Shown piece by piece: positions 27,354-33,507 of a DNA stretch of 33,507 bases. The translations under genes and the position numbers were made by a program. The notes beneath the pieces are model-generated. The model saw nothing but the letters and a program-made list of their open reading frames with translations, did not search any database and was not told the origin of the DNA. The stretch's first letter is position 1. Each line of letters begins with the position of its first letter. The stretch covers positions 1-33,507 of the forward strand of contig CAPNDH010000009.1 of assembly GCA_948664205.1 (NCBI GenBank), read 5' to 3'. Origin of the DNA: an uncultured Clostridia bacterium (lineage in GTDB: Bacteria > Bacillota > Clostridia > TANB77 > CAG-508).

Positions 27354-28268
27354 ATGAATGATATGGAAAGATATAGACACCTAAATGAATATTATAAAGA
27401 AAAGTTTGGAGAACGTACTTTAAAAATATGTGTAGATGGAGGATTTACCTGTCCTAATAGAGATGGAACTAAAGGATATGGAGGTTGTATTTATTGTAGT
27501 GAGAAAGGCTCAGGTGAATTAATAAATAATTGTGGAGATATTGAAAAACAAGTAAAACACTATTTCACAACATATAGAGCAGAAAGGGCGAATAAATTTA
27601 TAGTATATTTTCAAAACTTTACAAATACATATGATACAGTTGAAAATTTAAAGAAAAAATATGATTCAGCCTTAATAGATGATAGAATAGTAGGAATTTC
27701 AATAGGAACAAGACCAGATTGCATCACAGAAGAAATTGTAAAATTATTAAAATCATATACAAACAAATATTATGTATGTGTAGAATTAGGACTTCAAACA
27801 AGTAATGACAAAATAGGAAACCTAATTAATCGTGGATATACAAGTGAAGAATTTACCAAAGCAGTAGAAATATTGAATAAATATAATATCGACGTAGTAG
27901 CACATATAATGGTAGGACTACCAACTGAAACAAAACAAGATATACAAGACACAGTTAATTTTGTAAATAGCCATAAACTACAAGGAGTAAAAATTCACTC
28001 AACATATGTAGTAGAAAATACAAAACTTGCTGATATGTATAAAAATGGAGAATACAAAGCTTTAGACTTAGATGATTATATAGAAACATTAATTGATATA
28101 ATTGTGCATTTAAAACCAGAACTTATAATTCATAGAATATCAGGAGATGCACCAAAAGATATTTTATTAGCACCATATTGGAATAAGCATAAAATGTGGA
28201 TTTTACATGGATTTGAAAAAAGATTTAGAGCACGTGATTTATGGCAAGGAAAATATTATAAGATGTAG
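27354..28268 (+). CDS. TIGR01212 family radical SAM protein (YtqA/YhcC-like)
   Basis: 304 aa. The N-terminus ERTLKICVDGGFTCPNRDG, followed by GYGGCIYCSEKGSGE, carries the cysteines of the radical SAM [4Fe-4S] site in the spacing of the TIGR01212 (YtqA/YhcC) family. Further family motifs are YFQNFTNTYD, GISIGTRPDC, VELGLQTSND, HIMVGLPTET and KIHSTYVVENT. The family's substrate is not firmly established. No ribosome site precedes ATG 27354 or the in-frame ATG at 27363; the promoter's position suggests leaderless translation from 27354. The TAG stop (28266-28268) lies inside the first bases of a palindromic repeat, so the natural C-terminus may have been cut or altered by the repeat. Confidence 0.9.
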   Translation: MNDMERYRHLNEYYKEKFGERTLKICVDGGFTCPNRDGTKGYGGCIYCSEKGSGELINNCGDIEKQVKHYFTTYRAERANKFIVYFQNFTNTYDTVENLKKKYDSALIDDRIVGISIGTRPDCITEEIVKLLKSYTNKYYVCVELGLQTSNDKIGNLINRGYTSEEFTKAVEILNKYNIDVVAHIMVGLPTETKQDIQDTVNFVNSHKLQGVKIHSTYVVENTKLADMYKNGEYKALDLDDYIETLIDIIVHLKPELIIHRISGDAPKDILLAPYWNKHKMWILHGFEKRFRARDLWQGKYYKM

Positions 28269-28310
28269 GGGGCGTCGCCTTCGGAAACCCGCACTTCGAA
28301 GAAATAGCTC
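28264..28310 (+). repeat. Palindromic GTAGGGGGCG repeat over the stop codon of the radical SAM gene
   Basis: TGTAGGGGGCGTCGCCTTCG, then GAAACCCGCACTTCGAAGAA and ATAGCTC. The TAG of the element's GTAGG end is the stop codon of the preceding gene. It has the family tail CTTCGAAGAAAT. Confidence 0.8.
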
Positions 28311-28340
28311 AAATAAAATATGTAATGAAAGGAAAAAAGA

Positions 28341-29294
28341 ATGAGAAAAAATATAAAAAAAATAATAGCACTAATTCTAATGTTAATAATAACATCGATA
28401 TACACCTACTCATTTGCAGATGTAGGAAGCTTCGATAGATATGATAGTGGATCAAGCTGGGACTCAGGTTCAAGTTGGAGTTCAAGCGATTGGGGAAGTT
28501 CATCAAGTAGTTGGGATTGGGACGATGACTATTCTTCAGATGGAGATTTAGGTTTCCTAATAGGCCTATTATTTGGAAGTAGCGGTGGAAGAGTAATTTT
28601 AATAATATTAATAATATTTATAGTAGTATATTCTAGAAAATATAGAGGAAGAGGAATACAAAACATACCAAGGAATGTACAAAGTTCAAATAGTACAAAT
28701 ACAAGTAATATAAATGCAAATAGGTCAGCACAAGTAGCAACAGAAGTAATGCAAAATGATAAAAACTTCTCAGAAGAAAAACTTATAAGCTTTACAAAAG
28801 AACTATTTGTAAAACTACAAAATTCATGGACAGCAAGAGACTGGGAGCCAATGAGATTATTTGAAACACCAGAACTATTCGAGCAACATAAAAATCAAGT
28901 ACAGGGATATATAGATACAAACAGAATAAATGTAATGGATAGAATAGCAGTAAATTATGCATATTTATATAATTTCAAAATACAAGGAGAAAAAGAAATA
29001 CTAGAAGTAGCACTAAAATCAACAATGAAAGACTATATAATAGATGCAACAACAAAACAAGTATTAGAAGGAAATAAAACACAAGATAGACACACAATTT
29101 ATAAATTAACATTTGAAAGAACAAAAGGAGCTCAAACACCAGAAGAAACAGACGAAATAAAAACAACGAACTGTCCAAATTGTGGAGCGCCAACAAAAAT
29201 AACATCAGCAGGAAAATGTGAATACTGTGATAGTGTAATACTAATAGGAGACCACGGTTGGGTATTATCAAACTTAGAGCCATTTAGAGAATAA
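28341..29294 (+). CDS. Secreted/membrane Tim44-like protein with C-terminal zinc ribbon
   Basis: 317 aa. A signal peptide (about residues 1-28, ending SFA) is followed by a Ser/Asp/Trp-rich low-complexity stretch (GSSWDSGSSWSSSDWGSSSS) and a membrane helix (about 83-102, VILIILIIFIVVYSRKY). A Tim44-like domain follows (about 145-265: LISFTKELFVKLQNSWTARD, EPMRLFETPELFEQH). The end has a four-cysteine zinc ribbon, CPNCGAP...CEYCDSV. Bacterial Tim44-like proteins with this layout are common in clostridia, but their job is unknown; membrane protein handling is only an analogy to mitochondrial Tim44. AAAGGAAAAA lies before the ATG. The gene is followed by a hairpin. Confidence 0.85.
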   Translation: MRKNIKKIIALILMLIITSIYTYSFADVGSFDRYDSGSSWDSGSSWSSSDWGSSSSSWDWDDDYSSDGDLGFLIGLLFGSSGGRVILIILIIFIVVYSRKYRGRGIQNIPRNVQSSNSTNTSNINANRSAQVATEVMQNDKNFSEEKLISFTKELFVKLQNSWTARDWEPMRLFETPELFEQHKNQVQGYIDTNRINVMDRIAVNYAYLYNFKIQGEKEILEVALKSTMKDYIIDATTKQVLEGNKTQDRHTIYKLTFERTKGAQTPEETDEIKTTNCPNCGAPTKITSAGKCEYCDSVILIGDHGWVLSNLEPFRE

Positions 29295-29346
29295 AAAAAT
29301 GACGCATCGGGGACGTCTTCCGATGCGTCATCTGTCCCTTTTGAAT
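29294..29346 (+). terminator. Long hairpin after the Tim44-like gene (GGGGAC-type repeat)
   Basis: TGACGCATCGG pairs with CCGATGCGTCA around GGACGTCTT, followed by TCTGTCCCTTTT. The outer AAAAAATGA / TCATTTTTT ends extend it. Likely works as a terminator; the GGGGAC / GTCCC content resembles the hairpins at 10610 and 30289. Confidence 0.7.
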
Positions 29347-29381
29347 CATTTTTTGTGTTAACTTTTGTCGAAAACTTTTTA

Positions 29382-29410
29382 TTGAAATTTATAATTATAA
29401 ATAGTATACT
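29382..29410 (+). promoter_or_regulatory. Promoter of the toxin-antitoxin pair
   Basis: TTGAAA at 29382-29387, 17-base spacer, TATACT at 29405-29410, 30 bases before the antitoxin start. Confidence 0.7.
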
Positions 29411-29440
29411 AATAGTAATTAAAAACGGAGGTGAATAAAG

Positions 29441-29644
29441 ATGACAAGCAAAGAAGAATGGGAATATTACAAACCTTTTATAGAAGAAGCGGAAAGAGAT
29501 ATTAAAGAAAATGGAACAATATCTTTAGAAGAATTTATAGAAGAATTAAAACAAGAAAGGAGAGAAAGAAAATTAAAGAAAAATACAACGTTAAGATTAG
29601 CAAATTCTTTAGGAAAGATGCTGAAAAGATACATAAGGGCATAA
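29441..29644 (+). CDS. Putative antitoxin of a ParE-type system (read through its expected stop)
   Basis: 67 aa as read, start ATG behind GGAGGTGAA. The acidic first 44 residues, with NGTISLEEFIEELKQERRER, have the look of a short antitoxin or antitoxin C-terminus that wraps the toxin. The following 23 residues (LKKNTTLRLANSLGKMLK and so on) are simply the +1-shifted reading of the toxin's conserved N-terminus. A G instead of T at 29574 would create TGA here after 44 aa and, overlapping it, an ATG for the toxin. The extension is therefore likely a recent accident. No DNA-binding motif is obvious; family assignment rests on the neighbour. Confidence 0.6.
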   Translation: MTSKEEWEYYKPFIEEAERDIKENGTISLEEFIEELKQERRERKLKKNTTLRLANSLGKMLKRYIRA

Positions 29645-29892
29645 TGTATTTCATATCTGAAAAAAGTGCTGACGTATTTCAAGATAAATTAATAAAAAAG
29701 TTAATTTTATTAGAAAATAGCCCTTATATGTATCAAAGTATGGAATATAACAATATGTTAAGAAGATTTTTTGTTGATAAGTATGTTATTATTTACAGAG
29801 TAGAAAAGAATAGCATTTTTATTCTAAGAATATTACCTCAAAAATCAAATTATAAAAAAGAAAAATTAGATATCATAAAATTCAAATTTTAA
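29572..29892 (+). CDS. RelE/ParE-family toxin with ATT in place of the start codon
   Basis: Read from ATT at 29572 the product is 106 aa, the normal ParE length: KISKFFRKDAEKIHKG, FISEKSADVFQDKLIKKL, LENSPYMY, then the typical C-terminal strands LRRFFVDKYVIIYRVE and IFILRILPQKSNY. Starting at the first ATG (29644) would lose the conserved first helix. AAGGAG at 29557-29562 lies nine bases before the ATT, exactly where a start codon is expected. ATT is a rare start; ATG to ATT by one substitution is the simplest view. ParE toxins poison gyrase, RelE toxins cleave mRNA at the ribosome; which applies here is not visible. Expression may be much reduced or lost. Confidence 0.75.
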   Translation: MKEKYNVKISKFFRKDAEKIHKGIMYFISEKSADVFQDKLIKKLILLENSPYMYQSMEYNNMLRRFFVDKYVIIYRVEKNSIFILRILPQKSNYKKEKLDIIKFKF

Positions 29893-30030
29893 AATTAAAT
29901 TCAATTATTAAAAATCCAATAAAAAACAATCAAATAGGAAACAAATAAGCTAATTTATAGTAAAAAAGTAGCTTTAATCTTTATGTATTAAAAAAGCACG
30001 AAAGATGTGCTAAAAAATGCCAAAAAAACC

Positions 30031-30060
30031 TTGACAAGCCCCATAATTTTGAAGTATAAT
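30031..30060 (+). promoter_or_regulatory. Promoter of rpoB
   Basis: TTGACA at 30031-30036, 18-base spacer, TATAAT at 30055-30060: both boxes at consensus. Confidence 0.85.
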
Positions 30061-30288
30061 ATAAAGGTATAAGGCGATTTATCGCTTATTTCAAATTTAC
30101 GTAATTTAAAAAGAAGAGGAATTGTACTAATTTTATATGTAAAAATCAAGCTTTTTATGAGCAGGAAGGGGAGGTTTTTATAATATAAAATTAATTACGA
30201 GAAGGACTTCTTTTTATATATATTCAATTCACTAAAGTATAAGTTAGGAGAATACTATAACTATTTGAACACTTATTCACAAGGGGAG

Positions 30289-30356
30289 GGGACATTCCTT
30301 ATCCCAAGTGGGAGTGACAAAAGGGTAAGGGGTGTCCCCTGACAAATTTTTTTTTC
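30289..30356 (+). terminator. Terminator-like hairpin in the rpoB leader
   Basis: GGGGACATTCCTTATCCC pairs imperfectly with GGGTAAGGGGTGTCCCC (30324-30340), then TGACAAA and nine T at 30348-30356. It lies between the promoter and the rpoB start, so it could act as an attenuator. Its GGGGACA...TGTCCCC ends also resemble a repeat. Confidence 0.75.
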
Positions 30357-30385
30357 TGCTTAAATTTTATTTAGGAGTGATTGTT

Positions 30386-33300
30386 TTGATAAAAGATATC
30401 AAAAACGAAAAAAGCACACGTAAAACGTTTGCAAAAATTGGTGATTTCGTAGAAATGCCAAATCTTATTAAAGTCCAAAAAGACTCATACGATTGGTTCG
30501 TAGAAGAAGGGTTAGGAGAAGTATTAAAAGATATTTCACCAATAGTGGACTATTCAGGTAATTTAGTTCTTGAATTTTTCGATTACTACATGGAAGAAAA
30601 AACTAAATACACAGTAGAAGAAGCAAAAGAAAGAGATGCTACATATTCTACAAGATTACACGTAAAGGTACGTTTAATTAACCGTGAAACTGGGGAAATA
30701 AAAGAACAAGAAATATACCTTGGAGATTTCCCATTAATGACTGAAAGTGGAACATTTATTATAAATGGAGCTGAAAGGGTTGTAGTTAGCCAGTTAGTAC
30801 GTTCACCAGGATGTTACTATGCGTATGAATTTGACAAAACAGGTAAAAAAGTATTTACATCAACAGTTATGCCAATTCGTGGAGCATGGATAGAATACGA
30901 AACAGATGGAAATGACGTATTCTGGGCAAGGGTAGATAGAACAAGAAAAATACCAGTAACTTGTTTATTAAGAGCAATAGGTTTAACAACAGATGAACAA
31001 ATTATTTCGCTATTTGGAGAAGAAGCTAAAATAACAGCTACAATAGCAAAAGACACTATTAAGACACAAGATGAAGCATTAATAGAAATTTATAAAAAAT
31101 TAAGACCAGGAGAACTTCCAACAGTAGATGCTGCAAGAAACTTATTTAATGGTTTATTCTTTGATGAAAGAAGATATGACCTAGCAAAAGTTGGTAGATT
31201 CAAATTCAACCAAAAATTAAGTTTAGCAACAAGAATAACTGGAAAAGTAGCATTTGAAGATATTATAGATCCATCAACAGGAGAAGTATTAGTAGAAAAA
31301 GATAATACAATATCAAGTGAAGTAGCAGAAGAAATACAAAATACAGGACTAAACATAGTAGATGTAAAAGTAAATGACAAAAAAGTAAGAATTATAGGAA
31401 ATGGAACAGTAAACATCCACAAAGTTGTAACAGATGTTGATATAAGTGACTTACACTTCAAAGAAGAAGTAAATTACGAAGTATTAAAATCAATATTAGA
31501 TACAACTGATAAAAAAGACTTACACAAAGTATTATCTGAAAGAAAAGAAGAATTAGTACCTAAACATGTAACAAATGAAGATATTATAGCTTCAATAAAT
31601 TACTTATTAAACTTAGACCATGGAATAGGTACAATAGATGATATAGATCATTTAGGAAATAGACGTATAAGATGTGTTGGTGAATTATTACAAAATCAAT
31701 TTAGAATTGGTTTAACAAGACTAGAAAGAGTTGTTCGTGAAAGAATGACAATACAAGACTTAGACGTAGTAACACCACAAACATTAATAAACACAAAACC
31801 AATAACATCATCAATTAGAGAATTCTTTGGAAGCTCACAATTATCACAATTTATGGATCAAACAAACCCATTATCAGAGCTTACACATAAAAGAAGAATT
31901 TCAGCCTTAGGACCTGGTGGTTTATCAAGAGAAAGAGCAGGCTTCGAAGTTCGTGATATTCACTATACACACTATGGAAGACTTTGCCCAGTTGAATCTC
32001 CAGAAGGACCAAATATCGGTTTAATTTCAGCACTTTCATCATTTGCTATAATAAATGAATATGGATTTGTTGAAACACCATATAGAAAAGTAGATAAAGA
32101 GACAGGAAAAGTAACAGATGAAGTTACATACATGTCAGCAGACCAAGAAGATAACTACATTATAGCTCAAGCATCTGAACCATTAGATAAAGATGGAAAA
32201 TTTGTAAATAAAAGAATAAAAGTACGTAACAAAACAGAAATAACAGAGGTAGATAGAGACCAAGTTGACTATGTTGACGTATCTCCAAAACAATTAGTTT
32301 CTGTTGCAGCAGCTATGATACCATTCTTAGAGCATGATGACGTTAAACGTTCACTAATGGGTTCTAACATGCAACGTCAAGCAGTTCCACTATTAATGCC
32401 AGAATCACCAATAGTAGGTACAGGTATAGAATACAGAGCAGCAAAAGACTCTGGAATTACAGTAACAGCTATAAATGATGGTGTAGTAGAAAAAGTAACT
32501 GCAGATGAAGTTAAAGTTAAGAACAAAAAAGGAGAAATAGACACATATAAACTTCGTAAATTCAAAAGAACAAATGGTGGTACATGTATAAACCAAAGAC
32601 CAGTAGTTGTAAGAGGAGAAAAAGTAACAGCAGGAAGCATATTAGCAGATGGACCAGCTACAAAAGATGGCGAAATGTCATTAGGTAGAAACGTACTTAT
32701 AGCCTTCACAACATGGCAAGGTTATAACTACGAAGACGCTATATTAATTAGTGAAAGATTAGTAAAAGAAGACGTATACACATCAATACATATAGAAGAA
32801 TATGATTGTGAATGCCGTGATACAAAATTAGGTCCAGAAGAAATAACACGTGATATACCAAATGTTGGTGATGACGGATTAAAAGACCTAGACGAAAACG
32901 GAATTATAAGAATAGGTGCAGAAGTAAGACCAGGAGATATTCTAGTAGGAAAAGTTACTCCAAAAGGAGAAACAGAATTAACAGCAGAAGAAAGATTACT
33001 TCGTGCAATATTTGGAGAAAAAGCAAGAGAAGTTAGAGATACATCTTTAAGAGTACCACATGGAGAAGCAGGAACAATAGTAGATGTAAAAATATTTACT
33101 AGAGAAAATTCAGACGAACTAGGACCTGGAGTAAATCAAGTAATACGTTGTTATATAGCAACAAAAAGAAAAATATCAGTTGGAGATAAAATGGCTGGAC
33201 GTCATGGTAACAAAGGTGTTATTTCAAGAATATTACCAGTAGAAGATATGCCATTCTTAGAAGATGGAACTCCAGTAGATATAGTATTAAACCCACAAGG

Positions 33301-33507
33301 TATACCATCACGTATGAACTTAGGTCAAGTTCTAGAAGTTCACTTAGGTATGGCAGCAAAAGCGCTAGGATGGAAAGTTGCAACACCAGTATTTGATGGT
33401 GCATCAGACGAAGAAATAAAAGAATTACTACGTGAAGCAGGCTTAAGAGAAGACGGAAAATCAATATTAATAGATGGACGTACAGGTGAAAAATTTGATA
33501 ACCCAGT
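30386..33507 (+). CDS. rpoB: RNA polymerase beta subunit, 5' part (continues past window)
   Basis: The first 1,040 residues are present. The start is TTG at 30386, eight bases after AGGAG; no ATG is available nearby in frame. Recognisable regions: GDFPLMTESGTFIINGAERV, QLVRSPGCYY, the rifampicin-site segment SSQLSQFMDQTNPLSELTHK with RRISALGPGG after it (sensitive-type sequence as in other Gram-positives), ERAGFEVRDIHYTHYGR, GPNIGLISAL, NQRPVV, GYNYEDAILISERL and GDKMAGRHGNKGVIS. It forms the catalytic core with beta'. CGT codons and TTC are more frequent here than in neighbouring genes, as expected for high expression. The gene has its own promoter and a long leader, separated from ribosomal protein genes. 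Confidence 0.97.
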   Translation, partial: MIKDIKNEKSTRKTFAKIGDFVEMPNLIKVQKDSYDWFVEEGLGEVLKDISPIVDYSGNLVLEFFDYYMEEKTKYTVEEAKERDATYSTRLHVKVRLINRETGEIKEQEIYLGDFPLMTESGTFIINGAERVVVSQLVRSPGCYYAYEFDKTGKKVFTSTVMPIRGAWIEYETDGNDVFWARVDRTRKIPVTCLLRAIGLTTDEQIISLFGEEAKITATIAKDTIKTQDEALIEIYKKLRPGELPTVDAARNLFNGLFFDERRYDLAKVGRFKFNQKLSLATRITGKVAFEDIIDPSTGEVLVEKDNTISSEVAEEIQNTGLNIVDVKVNDKKVRIIGNGTVNIHKVVTDVDISDLHFKEEVNYEVLKSILDTTDKKDLHKVLSERKEELVPKHVTNEDIIASINYLLNLDHGIGTIDDIDHLGNRRIRCVGELLQNQFRIGLTRLERVVRERMTIQDLDVVTPQTLINTKPITSSIREFFGSSQLSQFMDQTNPLSELTHKRRISALGPGGLSRERAGFEVRDIHYTHYGRLCPVESPEGPNIGLISALSSFAIINEYGFVETPYRKVDKETGKVTDEVTYMSADQEDNYIIAQASEPLDKDGKFVNKRIKVRNKTEITEVDRDQVDYVDVSPKQLVSVAAAMIPFLEHDDVKRSLMGSNMQRQAVPLLMPESPIVGTGIEYRAAKDSGITVTAINDGVVEKVTADEVKVKNKKGEIDTYKLRKFKRTNGGTCINQRPVVVRGEKVTAGSILADGPATKDGEMSLGRNVLIAFTTWQGYNYEDAILISERLVKEDVYTSIHIEEYDCECRDTKLGPEEITRDIPNVGDDGLKDLDENGIIRIGAEVRPGDILVGKVTPKGETELTAEERLLRAIFGEKAREVRDTSLRVPHGEAGTIVDVKIFTRENSDELGPGVNQVIRCYIATKRKISVGDKMAGRHGNKGVISRILPVEDMPFLEDGTPVDIVLNPQGIPSRMNLGQVLEVHLGMAAKALGWKVATPVFDGASDEEIKELLREAGLREDGKSILIDGRTGEKFDNP

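Larger units (their letters stand above)
29893..30385. promoter_or_regulatory. Gap and long leader before rpoB
   Basis: Upstream part is AT-rich, with AAGCTA...TAGCTT and AGCAC...GTGCT hairpins (about 29948-30013; the latter would terminate minus-strand transcripts). After the promoter at 30031 comes a leader of about 320 bases containing GGCGAT/ATCGCT, AGAAGGACTTCTTTTT near 30201 and the strong hairpin at 30289. No ORF with a good start is seen. rplJ-rplL, the usual upstream neighbours of rpoB, are absent. Confidence 0.6.

Noticed and set aside
29644..29892. Toxin starting at the first ATG (82 aa)
   Set aside because: Conserved ParE-type N-terminal sequence continues upstream in the same frame to 29572, where a well-placed AAGGAG precedes ATT.
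31801..31960. Rifampicin-resistance change in rpoB (DQTNPL in place of E. coli DQNNPL)
   Set aside because: Thr at this position is common in Gram-positive RpoB; the other cluster residues look like the sensitive type.

Overview
The window comes from a very AT-rich Bacillota chromosome, most likely an uncultured gut-type Clostridia. Evidence: the order yqfD ... ybeY ... era-yqzL-recO, the pair holB-yaaT, two sporulation-linked genes (yqfD, yaaT), Gram-positive sigma-A promoters (TTGACA-17-TATAAT), strong AGGAGG ribosome sites and heavy use of ATA and AAA codons. Almost everything is on the + strand. I cannot name the genus.

Layout. 1-2047: end of yqfD, an unrecognised 401-aa gene, and ybeY. 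2194-7309: a DUF3048 (YerB-like) membrane-anchored protein, then two tandem paralogous glycine-rich surface proteins sharing blocks of identical DNA; the first carries three +1 frameshifts. 7460-9436: era, yqzL, recO. 9737-10597: Rpn-type PD-(D/E)XK nuclease. 10713-19159: one giant (about 2,814 aa) GT84/GH94 cyclic beta-1,2-glucan synthase-like gene, broken by two +1 shifts and carrying copies of a short palindromic repeat inside its coding sequence. 19229-20143: an unrecognised membrane protein. 20284-22809: a PhoB/WalR-type response regulator and its histidine kinase, separated by a cluster of repeats. 23171-25829: signal peptidase I, a structured repeat or RNA-like element, holB (one +1 shift) and yaaT. 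25949-26851: a small ferredoxin and a queuosine-precursor transporter. 26951-27115: tRNA-His and tRNA-Gln. 27354-29294: a TIGR01212-type radical SAM protein and a Tim44-like zinc-ribbon membrane protein. 29441-29892: a ParE-type toxin-antitoxin pair with an odd junction. 30386-end: the 5' part of rpoB behind a roughly 320-nt leader.

Three things stand out. First, a dispersed GTAGGGGC...GCCC palindrome family sits between genes, at a stop codon, and inside the glucan synthase gene, where copies are read through as extra amino acids, as known for Rickettsia palindromic elements. Second, all six +1 frameshifts (in three genes) can be repaired by deleting one C that lies directly before GG; this points to one systematic cause, either sequencing/assembly error or a real process. 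Third, in the toxin-antitoxin pair one substitution explains both a lost toxin ATG and a lost antitoxin stop. The rpoB leader contains a strong intrinsic-terminator-like hairpin between promoter and start codon.
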